Below are positions 25,318 through 33,838 of a stretch of 60,780 nt of DNA, piece by piece (the first letter of the stretch is position 1; every line of letters starts with the position of its first letter). The notes under the pieces are model-generated. The model was not told the origin of the DNA. It saw only the letters and a program-made list of their open reading frames with translations, and did not search any database. The translations under genes and the position numbers were made by a program. This DNA comes from Methanosarcina sp. (GTDB lineage: Archaea > Halobacteriota > Methanosarcinia > Methanosarcinales > Methanosarcinaceae), in NCBI RefSeq assembly GCF_028693135.1, contig NZ_JAQUVZ010000020.1, positions 1-60,780 of the forward strand, read 5' to 3'.

Positions 25318-26496
25318 ATGCGGTTCCCCCACAGCATTTCTGGGATTAAATTTGTAGGATTGTTAGCCATTATTATTTTATTTGTTTATACTCTGGGATT
25401 TACGAGTTTAGACTCAGATACGAATATTTTAAGCTCCAGTCCAAATACAAAGGTGATACCTCCAACACCTGAAGCAAATATTACATTTGTTACTACTGGT
25501 TCATCATTTTCACCAATCATCACAGTTACAGGTAATCCTAAAATTCAATGGGTATTTGGTGATGGTTCGACATCTGATTCTCCTTCTCCGACTGTAAATT
25601 TTGGGTCAGAGGGGACAAGAACAAACACTTTGGTAGTAACACCATGGAGTGCAGTAACTAAAATCAATATAGGTTATGATGGTTCAGATGGTGGAGTAAC
25701 TCCAGGTCCCAGTACAATAGAATATTTAGAACGACAGAATGTAATAGCTGTTACTGGTTTAGAAAATGTTGCACCATCCCTCCAGGTATGGGCTTCGAGT
25801 TATAATCCAATAACTGTGCTGGATTTCAGTAACTTCACGGCACTGCATACGATTGAGTGTTTTTATTGTACATCATTGGCTACCATCAGACTCAGTCACG
25901 TTCCAGCTCTGACCAGGCTTTGCCTCGAAAATTGCAATATTTCTTATCTTGATCTATCAGAAGCTCCTTCTCTGGCTGATCTTCGTGGAGCATCTCAGAA
26001 AAGTTCAACATATACAATAAATTGGGGTAATACAGGGGCTCATATGTGGCATATATGTGTTAGAGATAACCCACAGATGACCAGCACGTTCCCTGTCAAT
26101 CAGTTTCCAATTCTTAAAGACTTTTATATCTGGAACGATAGTCAAAGCGGTACTTTGCACCTGACTTCTACAAATTTGAAAAGTGTTCTCTCAGCCAATA
26201 ATCATTATACTTCTGCGAATTTTTCTGGTTGTTTCCCTGCTGGTAGAGACGGTACTGTGTATATTTATAATAATAACCTCACAAGTTTGGATATTTCCAA
26301 TGACCCTGGTTTACTTAATTTAAATGCCAGTAATAATTTATTAAATCAAGAAGCAGTAGATGGTGTGCTCCAAACACTGGATTCTTATGATACTACTGAT
26401 GGGTCTCTGGATCTAACTGGAAATGCTGCACCGTCAAGAACAGGAATAGCACATGCAAATAATTTAACTGCCAGGGGATGGAAGGTTCAAAGTTGA
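25318..26496 (+). CDS. Surface protein with PKD-like and leucine-rich repeats
   Basis: An N-terminal hydrophobic segment (FVGLLAIIILFVYTLGF) is probably a signal or anchor. A short PKD-like region follows, with IQWVFGDGSTSDSPSPTVNF, then LRR-like repeats (ITVLDFSNFTALHTIECFYC, ISYLDLSEAPSLADLRG, LTSLDISNDPGLLNLNASNN). The protein is Asn/Ser/Thr-rich as expected outside the cell. A GTG nine bases earlier is an alternative start. There is no C-terminal anchor. Likely role is adhesion or envelope; it lies just beyond the IS5 remnant and is AT-rich, suggesting transfer. Confidence 0.8.
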   Translation: MRFPHSISGIKFVGLLAIIILFVYTLGFTSLDSDTNILSSSPNTKVIPPTPEANITFVTTGSSFSPIITVTGNPKIQWVFGDGSTSDSPSPTVNFGSEGTRTNTLVVTPWSAVTKINIGYDGSDGGVTPGPSTIEYLERQNVIAVTGLENVAPSLQVWASSYNPITVLDFSNFTALHTIECFYCTSLATIRLSHVPALTRLCLENCNISYLDLSEAPSLADLRGASQKSSTYTINWGNTGAHMWHICVRDNPQMTSTFPVNQFPILKDFYIWNDSQSGTLHLTSTNLKSVLSANNHYTSANFSGCFPAGRDGTVYIYNNNLTSLDISNDPGLLNLNASNNLLNQEAVDGVLQTLDSYDTTDGSLDLTGNAAPSRTGIAHANNLTARGWKVQS

Positions 26497-26637
26497 AAAA
26501 ATCCACCAGCTACAAATTTAACAAGTATTATAGGGATCTAACAAGCATTATTGATCCTAAAAAATCTCCTGGAACAACAAATTGCATAAATATTTTATAT
26601 TTAGAGAGGGCGGGAAGTCAATAACCCATCCTAAAAA

Positions 26638-26670
26638 GCTGTCCGACAATTTAATTTCAGGACAAAAAGA
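26638..26670. repeat. Solo end of an insertion element
   Basis: GCTGTCCGACAATT starts at 26638, continuing into a sequence that resembles 39312-39344. The same 14-mer forms the left terminal repeat of the MITE-like element at 39312. No inverted partner is found here, so this is probably a truncated copy. Confidence 0.6.
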
Positions 26671-26797
26671 TGACAGGCGTGAAGGCCTTGCCTGTCAAAG
26701 GACCAGCTGCACATTAAGGATGAGAAAATAGAAAAGTTAAATGAGATGTGGATAAGCAAGCTGTCCATATTCAAAGCTTGATCCAGGAACATGCCGT

Positions 26798-26935
26798 TTA
26801 TCTGCGCTTTTTACTTTCAGTCGGTTCCTCTTCGATGTCTATTTGCTCTATTGTATCTTCTTCCTTTTCTATTGGTTCTAGCTTTTCCATTAATTCTTTT
26901 TCTTTATTATCATTCTTTACTTTTCTTGCTGGCAT
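26798..26935 (-). CDS. Small acidic protein, 45 aa
   Basis: A short frame with a GAGGTG ribosome site six bases before the ATG. It begins MPARKVKNDNKEKELMEKLE and continues with an acidic stretch (IEKEEDTIEQIDIEEEPTE), ending SKKRR. It has no recognised domain. Highly charged and probably disordered. The ribosome site supports translation. Confidence 0.5.
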   Translation of the reverse strand: MPARKVKNDNKEKELMEKLEPIEKEEDTIEQIDIEEEPTESKKRR

Positions 26936-27134
26936 TTGTTCACCTCAATAGTTTGATGTCTGCTGAAGTAGTGAACTCCCCCTCCCTAAAATCTTCGCGT
27001 GACGGTTCAGATTTTTGAGGAAGGGGCTTCCTGCTTTATTCCCCGGAGCAATCCCCACAAGTCCACAGGCTCTTCCCCACGTTCCGTAGGTGTTAAGTTA
27101 CGAAGTGAACTTATTACAGGTATATTATTTTTCA

Positions 27135-27635
27135 TTATTTCAGCAATTTGATCATTTCCCTTCCAAAAGCAAAAAGGTCTCCGGGGTTTCTTGATGATAC
27201 CAAATTTCCGTCCACTACAACCTCATTGTCTTCGTAAAGCGCGCCTGCAGCTATTATGTCGTCCCTTATCCCTATCCAGCAGGTGGCTTTCCTGCCTTTT
27301 ATAACGCCTGCCGAAACAAGAACCTGGGGACCGTGGCAGATTGCAGCAACGGGTTTGTTTTCCTTGAAAAAGTGTTTTACGATCTCAAGGGCATCTTTAT
27401 CGAGCCTCATTTTTTCGGGCCCTTTTCCACCGGATATCACAAGGATGTCATAATCTGCAGGGTTTACATCCTTAAAGGCGATGTCAGCATTGATTTCATA
27501 CCCGTGCTTTCCTGTTATCGGTCCCCTCTTCATAGAGGCAACATGTGTGGTTATTCCTTCTTCTTTCAAACGGTGGTAAGGGTAGAAAAGTTCCGTATCT
27601 TCAAAACCATCGGCTCCGAATACAAGTGCTTTCAT
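27135..27635 (-). CDS. DJ-1/PfpI family protein
   Basis: A 166-residue class I glutamine amidotransferase-like protein. It opens MKALVFGADGFEDTELFYP (the conserved Glu of the family), and the nucleophile elbow is AAICHGPQVLVSAG with Cys followed by His. GRKATCWIGIRDDIIAAGA and DGNLVSSRNPGDL are the remaining family blocks. Members act as intracellular peptidases, glyoxalases or deglycases; which applies is not readable. It is a monocistronic unit with a strong ATG context. Confidence 0.92.
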   Translation of the reverse strand: MKALVFGADGFEDTELFYPYHRLKEEGITTHVASMKRGPITGKHGYEINADIAFKDVNPADYDILVISGGKGPEKMRLDKDALEIVKHFFKENKPVAAICHGPQVLVSAGVIKGRKATCWIGIRDDIIAAGALYEDNEVVVDGNLVSSRNPGDLFAFGREMIKLLK

Positions 27636-27821
27636 ATGAAATTCCCCCCGGATTTCAATTTACGGTTTTATTCTTGCGGTTCTCAGTCTTTTGACTTAGC
27701 TTAAGGTTTGTCTGGTCTTGTTTAATTCTCTTAATGTTGCAGCTAATAGATTACTCCAGCGGCAAATATACCTTGTCGGGTTCCAAAAATAAAACAGGTG
27801 AAATCCTCTTCCTGTCCAGCA

Positions 27822-29006
27822 TTAAGTTTTTGAAAGGGCCTGTTCAAGGTCTGCAATTATATCCTCAGGGTCCTCAATTCCCACAGACAGCCTGACAAGT
27901 CCGTCTTTAATTCCGACCTTATTTCTTATTTGACTGGGGATACAGGCATGGGTCATGGAAGCAGGATGCTGGATAAGGGTATCAGTTGCCCCGAGACTGA
28001 CTGCAAGGGAACAGAGCCTGACGCTGTTCATAAGCCTGCGCCCGGCTTCAATTCCGCCCCGGATCTCAAAAGAGAGCATTCCCCCGTATCCGCTCATCTG
28101 TTTTTTTACGACCTCGTGCTGGGGGTGGCTTGAAAGCCCGGGATACCTTACCCATACTACTGCGGGGTGGGACTCGAGGAAGCTCGCAACCTTCATGGCG
28201 TTTTCAGCATGCCTTTCCATCCGGATGTGCAGGGTCTTAAGCCCTCTGATGCAGAGCCAGGCTTCGTGCGGGCCCATGATCCCGCCTGTATATCCGACAA
28301 CCTTTGCCAGGCTTTTCATAAAATCCCTGCTTCCTACAACGACCCCGCCAAGCAGATCTGCGTGCCCGCCTATGTATTTTGTACAGCTGCTGAGGGAAAC
28401 GTCCGCCCCGAGTAGAAGAGGCTTCTGGAAATAAGGCGTGGCAAAGGTATTGTCTGCGACGCAGATGGCTCCCTGTGCTCTTGCAAGCCTGGCAATTTCC
28501 CTGATGTCACAGACAGTTATTGTGGGATTGGCAGGTGTTTCCAGAAAGACCATTTTAGTTTCCGGTTTAAAGGCTGCCCTCACATTTTCTATATCGGATG
28601 TATCAACAAAACTGACATCTATCCCGAGCCCGGGCAGAACCTCTGAAAAAAGGCTGTAGGTGCAGCCGTACACTACATCCGTTGAGATCAGGTGGTCTCC
28701 CTGTTTAAGGGTAGTGAGCACAACTGCAGTTATTGCAGCCATTCCCGAAGCAAAGGTCTGTCCCGCCTCCCCGCCCTCAAGCACAGCAACCTTTTCGGCA
28801 AGGACCGCATGTGTAGGTGTGTTCGGAGGAATTCTTGCGTATACATACCCGACTTCCTCTCCTGCAAATCTGGCAGCCCCCTGTTCAACATTCTCAAAAA
28901 TAAAGGTTGAAGTCTGAAAGATAGGAGTCGTGTGCGCCCCGAAGACCCGGTCTGGCTTTTCTCCTGCATGCACGCATTTAGTTGCGAACTTAAGTTCTCT
29001 TTCCAT
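27822..29006 (-). CDS. PLP-dependent Cys/Met metabolism enzyme, methionine gamma-lyase-like
   Basis: Family of cystathionine gamma-synthase, methionine gamma-lyase and O-acetylhomoserine sulfhydrylase. The Schiff-base Lys is in SSCTKYIGGHADLLGG, with YARIPPNTPTHAVLAEKVAVLEGGE and FASGMAA near the N-terminus. DVVYGCTYSLF contains the active-site Cys associated with methionine gamma-lyases, which release methanethiol, ammonia and 2-oxobutyrate. In a methanogen, methanethiol could feed methyl-sulfide metabolism (inference). The 394-residue length is typical. YARIPPNTPT differs from the usual YxRxxNPT in having a Pro and an extra residue. Confidence 0.9.
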   Translation of the reverse strand: MERELKFATKCVHAGEKPDRVFGAHTTPIFQTSTFIFENVEQGAARFAGEEVGYVYARIPPNTPTHAVLAEKVAVLEGGEAGQTFASGMAAITAVVLTTLKQGDHLISTDVVYGCTYSLFSEVLPGLGIDVSFVDTSDIENVRAAFKPETKMVFLETPANPTITVCDIREIARLARAQGAICVADNTFATPYFQKPLLLGADVSLSSCTKYIGGHADLLGGVVVGSRDFMKSLAKVVGYTGGIMGPHEAWLCIRGLKTLHIRMERHAENAMKVASFLESHPAVVWVRYPGLSSHPQHEVVKKQMSGYGGMLSFEIRGGIEAGRRLMNSVRLCSLAVSLGATDTLIQHPASMTHACIPSQIRNKVGIKDGLVRLSVGIEDPEDIIADLEQALSKT

Positions 29007-29014
29007 TTCTCCAT

Positions 29015-30574
29015 AAACCCCTGTTAAAATTAATTTTCTGAATAATTATCTGTCTTTCCGGTAATTATTTGTTTGGAGGGAAAGAACGGAAAAATGTAGC
29101 CTATGTTTAGCAGGTACACGTAATTGTAGTTAAGCACTGTATGTATAAAACTAAAAAATATATGTTCAGTTTTATGGGCGGCAAAGAAATATCCTTGTTA
29201 AAAAATATCTCCTATATAACGAGTTCGATTCTGTTCCAAAATCTAGTGATTTTTGCATTTCTTGATTGAAATTCTGAATTCGCAAGAAGAATCCGATCTT
29301 TAATCAAAATCAATATTCGAGATCTAAAGACTTCGATCCAAAAATCTTATCACAAGAATTATAATCAATTATAAAATTCAGTGATTTTTAATATTACATT
29401 CATCACTGGATTTTGGTACTGAGTCACGAGTATTTAATAATATAAAATCAGAAAAGGAAGCTAAAATCCTAACGAGATTACTCTTTATAATATATCCTTA
29501 TAATCGTATAGGTGTCGAAGATGCATCTAATCGTGTAGAGATATCAAAATCCATTGTATGCACCTGTTTGAAGATAAGGGACGAAGAATCCCAGAATTCA
29601 TTTGATTATTAAGAAAGTCATTTCAAAAAATTCATAGTAGACAAGAAACAAATTAGGGCTTCAATAAATAGAAGTTTTAGGGGTTTATCTTCAAGACTCA
29701 GCTTTTCAAAGAGATGGATTGAAAACTTGCAGACGATGGGTTTAAGTTAAATTTTCTAGGCACTTAACTATAGTTAAGAAATGTGAGAAATATTCAGTAC
29801 TATTAGTGGATACTGTAAAACTGAGTTATTAACTATTGTGATAAAATGGAAAACTTTATAGCTATAATTAATAGTTTCTTAAATTAATTGGAAAATTATG
29901 ATAACTGCAAAGGTTTTCTAAACTATCCGATAGATTCAATCCAATGGATTTATTCTTGTCCCTCCAAATAGACTTTGTTTCAAAATGTATTGATAGACGT
30001 AAAATTAAAAATCACTCTATTTTGGAACTGATTACAAACCTCTGAACATTGAAGTTAACAAGTTCTTCAATAAATCACTTATCTATGAAAAAATCAGTTT
30101 TCTTGTAGCCTCAAATTTTGTGGAAAGCGATGAAGGAATGTGTTGTCTAGGTCTGGGGAAAGGACTTGACTTCGCAGTTGTGGCTTATGAAATTTAATCT
30201 AGCCGGAGATCAAATCGACTATATCTGACAAATCATCTAGATTGCATTGGGATGTATATTTGGCCAAGAGAATATTTCTCGCGCGAACTTCAAGGTCTTT
30301 GAAGGTCAAATAACGTTTAATAGATTATTAAAAGAAAATCTGAATCATAGAGGCATCAGAATCTATAAAATATTCATAAATCTTATTCCTGAGACTTCGA
30401 AAGGAAGCTTCTAAAAAATGAAGATTTATACTCGCCAGATGTGGTTTTAAAAATTATGTCGGGTTATTACTTTGCATTATGAGGCAAAAATTCTTGATTT
30501 TAAAGCTTGATGAGTATAATTTGAATATCCATTTTAGTGTCATTCACTTTAAGCACGATTCAATCATGTGGTCA
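29015..30574. other. Gene-poor AT-rich flank of the island with decayed transposase DNA
   Basis: Nearly 1.6 kb without an intact gene. A frame at about 29450-29720 reads EAKILTRLLFIIYPYNRIGV, then EISKSIVCTCLKIRDEESQ, resembling the N-terminal helix-turn-helix of IS630-type transposases, broken by stops. Nothing else could be recognised. The composition is markedly more AT-rich than the genes to the left. Confidence 0.45.
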
Positions 30575-30662
30575 CTAGTGTCGTGTCAACAGTAAAATCT
30601 CGTATAAAATCGGCTACAACTATTTAGAATTGTTCAATCCTTGAGGATTGACACGACACTAG
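30575..30662. mobile_element. MITE-like element, 88 bp
   Basis: TGTCGTGTCAA and TTGACACGACA form perfect inverted ends, each flanked by CTAG (30575-30578 and 30659-30662), a likely target duplication. There is no coding capacity. It lies 200 bp before the STAND NTPase gene. One related end occurs at about 39700-39716. Confidence 0.75.
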
Positions 30663-30861
30663 GGCGCTGAAATTTATGATTTCATTTGCAACTTTATGGA
30701 TAAAGGTATTGAAATTTTAGGGTTAAGTTCTGTTTGACCTAGTTTTTCCTCATTTCAAATGATTCACCAAGAGTCTAAATGTTTCTTAGGAAAAAAAATA
30801 GAACCTTTAAGCTGTAACTAATAGAGAGTCTATAGATCCAAATTTTCAGGTGGAATCGTAA

Positions 30862-33513
30862 ATGTCTACATATCAGAGAAAATGTAGGATTGGTATTTTT
30901 GGCACAAAAGATGATCAAGAAAATTTAGATAAGATCATAAAATCCATAGATCTAGGTGGAAACGTAGATATTCTCCGTTTTACTAAAACAGCTGACTTTG
31001 GGATAGATGAAGCTCACACGCATAAAACGTGTGTATATGCCTTATCTACCTGCAACATTGCGATTTTTTTTATAAATCGCCGGTATGGTGGTAAATTTCA
31101 ACCCGATGTTTGTTGGGAAATAAGTTCGGAAAATGACTGGTGTTTCGAAATTTCAGTCACTCATGCCGAATATAGAACTGCTAAAGAACTATGTATTCCA
31201 ACTATTGTATTTATTGATTATAATACATATAAAGAATATGGATATAACATTCGTGAACGTCATTTTCGAGTTGTTTCTCAAAATGGGGAAAATAAAGAAT
31301 CCATCAAAAAGAATATGGATTATATTGAGAAACACTGGGAAAAAAGCAACCATGTTCAAGATCCTAAACTATTCTTTTTCATAAATGAAATCACCACCGG
31401 CATGAAAAAGGACACAGGCATGAACAAGAAAGAACTCTACCAAAATTGGAAAGGGGAAAAATATGTTTATGATGATTTAGATGATGAAAAAGGTGAAGAA
31501 GAACTTAAACAAAAAATAATTAATGCAATAAAAGGTTTAACACCTATTTTCTTGAGGCAACTTGCCGAAAAACAAGCTTCGAAATTGCAAGAAGAACTCA
31601 GGGTTGGACCACAGATAAGTTATAAGTTTATGGATGGTCGCGGGCTTTTAGTTGAAAGAGAATTTAAAGACGATTCAGGAAAGATAGTAAAGCAGGATCA
31701 AATTTACGAGGAAAAGAAAGTACTGATAATTGGATCAGGAAGTGACGGAAAAACGTTCACAATGGTCGATTTATTCAGCAAACATGTTGCAAAATGTATT
31801 GACAACAATAGTCTAGAAAATAATCGAGATATTCCTTTATTCATTAGTTTAAAAAACAAAATCGCAACGTTGGACAATGTTTTAGACGTTGATAGTTTAG
31901 TCTGGGATGAAATGGTTGCGAATGATATACATGCACCGACAGATTTGTTTAACCTACATAACACTAATATTACTCTTTATCTTGATGGTCTCGATCAAGG
32001 AAATCAAAAAGATCTTGCCAAATTGGAACTTCTATTTCAAAAGATCAGAAGGTATCCTGGAAATCTGAAATTAATTATTTCAGTGCGCAAAGAATGGCAC
32101 GAACTCTATTATTCAAATTCTCACTTAATATATTTAGAAGAATTTACGAGATACACTCTATTACCTATTAATATAGAAGCGGGAAAAAACCTATTTGAAA
32201 ACTTATTGGGGGCGCTGTTAAAAGAGCGAAATGGGGTGCAATTTGATACTCTGATTTTATCTTTGAAAGACGAAATTATGGAAACATTGTTAAATGGGAC
32301 TATGGATTGTACAATATCCGCATGTGTTTTAGATGCAATGCTGAAACAAAGAGAAAAGTCTGAAAATAAAGAATTATGTATTGTAGATTTCTGTGATCGT
32401 TATTTGGAGTTCGTTGCTCAACATGAAATCAGAGGTAAATTCAGTGATACATACGAAAGCAGATCTGTGGAAAAAAGTGAGTTAGATCAATTACTTGCTT
32501 CCTGGATGGATCTTGCGTACTTAATTGCCTATAAAATAACTAAAGGAGAGAAAGCCACTTATGAGTATTTAATAAAGGAATTAAAAGAGTTAGAACACAT
32601 TTCAGATTATTTGGAAAAAACGTATGGAAGTATCATTTACGGAGAAAAGGCTGATATCTTATTTAAGCATGATCTCTATAAGGAAGTACTTTTATCAAAA
32701 AGAATTGTTGGGTATTTGTCGGATGAAAAAGGTAACTCAAGATTATTGGCTGTAAATAATTGTGCTGGACGACAAATTATGCTCCAGTATCGCTTTAGAG
32801 CATTGGAATCCGACAAGTTTGACAAAATTTATGATAATTTAGTCAAGATTATTTACCGCAATATTTTTAAAATTGATGAAGATTGTGTAAGAATAACCTC
32901 AAACTGTATTTATTTGCTCGGCCAATTAGAAAAGAGTCGAATGAAAGATGTTGATCGAACTAAAAAGTTGATTCGTGCATTCAGAAATCTCACAACAGAT
33001 AGCTTTGTTGACGTTTGTGCTCTCTACGCTCTTACAGAGCTGGGTGATGAGGAAAGTGCGTTAGAATTAGCGGAAGGACACAAGAATATCGAAATTCTGA
33101 ACACAGACACCTCTTTTCACTTAATGTACTATGGAGTTGCTAGTTCGAAATATCTTCCTTCAAAAAACTCTTCCCAAAAAGAGGTAATAAACTGTAATAC
33201 AATGTTTGATGAATTTAAAAATTATTTTGAAAACGTCAACAAAGAAGAAGAAGAACATTTGAGAATAATAAAAATTTTAAGGGTTAAGATTTATGCTGAA
33301 ATCATTTGTGATGCTTTGTTCCGATATCATAGCAAATATTCACCAAACGAAGCTTTAGAGTGGATCGAAGGATTTATAGAATTAACCTTCAAAATTGATG
33401 TTCTCACTCTGGATAAAGAAGGGACTCTAGAAAAATCAATTATTGAATCACTTTATTTATTTTATAAGACCAAAAGGCAGATCCAGATTCAATATAAAAT
33501 TTCTAGCTCCTGA
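30862..33513 (+). CDS. STAND NTPase: DUF4062-NACHT defence-type protein
   Basis: Signal-transducing ATPase with a probable immune role. Residues about 10-115 match DUF4062: ALSTCNIAIFFINRRYGGKF and SVTHAEYRTAKELCIPTIVFI. A NACHT-type P-loop follows, GSGSDGKTFTMVDLF (about residue 290), Walker B TLYLDGLDQ (about 373), and sensor segment LKLIISVRKEW. The remaining 450 residues are helical with repeat character, the usual target-sensing region. Known bacterial and archaeal NACHT and Avs proteins trigger abortive defence; that is the family inference. No ribosome site is clear. DUF4062 as an N-terminal effector is seen in other STAND proteins. The gene is AT-rich, in keeping with transfer. Confidence 0.85.
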   Translation: MSTYQRKCRIGIFGTKDDQENLDKIIKSIDLGGNVDILRFTKTADFGIDEAHTHKTCVYALSTCNIAIFFINRRYGGKFQPDVCWEISSENDWCFEISVTHAEYRTAKELCIPTIVFIDYNTYKEYGYNIRERHFRVVSQNGENKESIKKNMDYIEKHWEKSNHVQDPKLFFFINEITTGMKKDTGMNKKELYQNWKGEKYVYDDLDDEKGEEELKQKIINAIKGLTPIFLRQLAEKQASKLQEELRVGPQISYKFMDGRGLLVEREFKDDSGKIVKQDQIYEEKKVLIIGSGSDGKTFTMVDLFSKHVAKCIDNNSLENNRDIPLFISLKNKIATLDNVLDVDSLVWDEMVANDIHAPTDLFNLHNTNITLYLDGLDQGNQKDLAKLELLFQKIRRYPGNLKLIISVRKEWHELYYSNSHLIYLEEFTRYTLLPINIEAGKNLFENLLGALLKERNGVQFDTLILSLKDEIMETLLNGTMDCTISACVLDAMLKQREKSENKELCIVDFCDRYLEFVAQHEIRGKFSDTYESRSVEKSELDQLLASWMDLAYLIAYKITKGEKATYEYLIKELKELEHISDYLEKTYGSIIYGEKADILFKHDLYKEVLLSKRIVGYLSDEKGNSRLLAVNNCAGRQIMLQYRFRALESDKFDKIYDNLVKIIYRNIFKIDEDCVRITSNCIYLLGQLEKSRMKDVDRTKKLIRAFRNLTTDSFVDVCALYALTELGDEESALELAEGHKNIEILNTDTSFHLMYYGVASSKYLPSKNSSQKEVINCNTMFDEFKNYFENVNKEEEEHLRIIKILRVKIYAEIICDALFRYHSKYSPNEALEWIEGFIELTFKIDVLTLDKEGTLEKSIIESLYLFYKTKRQIQIQYKISSS

Positions 33514-33586
33514 CTTAATAAATTACACTCTTTATTTGTGGATGAAAAGTTTCACCAAATTCATTCCGATTGATAATTATTTTGAT

Positions 33587-33720
33587 ATTCAGGTAACCTT
33601 TGTTTCCAAATTTTGAAAGCATATGAGAAGCTTTGAAAAGATACTATGTCAATAGACCTCTATTTTGAGATTTTTCTTAGGAACAAGAAAAAAATGTAGT
33701 CTTTAAAAGGTTACCTGAAT
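33587..33720. mobile_element. MITE-like element, 134 bp
   Basis: Perfect 15-bp inverted ends, ATTCAGGTAACCTTT (33587-33601) and the complement (33706-33720). If the element begins at TTCAGG, it is flanked by TA on both sides, the target duplication of IS630/Tc1-type elements. No coding capacity. It sits between the STAND gene and the radical SAM operon and could have carried a promoter in or a boundary. Confidence 0.8.
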
Positions 33721-33838
33721 AATTAAGAAAAATCACTAGAGTAGGAATTTTGTCAAATAAAAACAGAGTTCATTTATATATGATGGCATATACATCTTTA
33801 AAATTGGAGTAAAAATCCAACAGTAAGAGGGAGGATGT

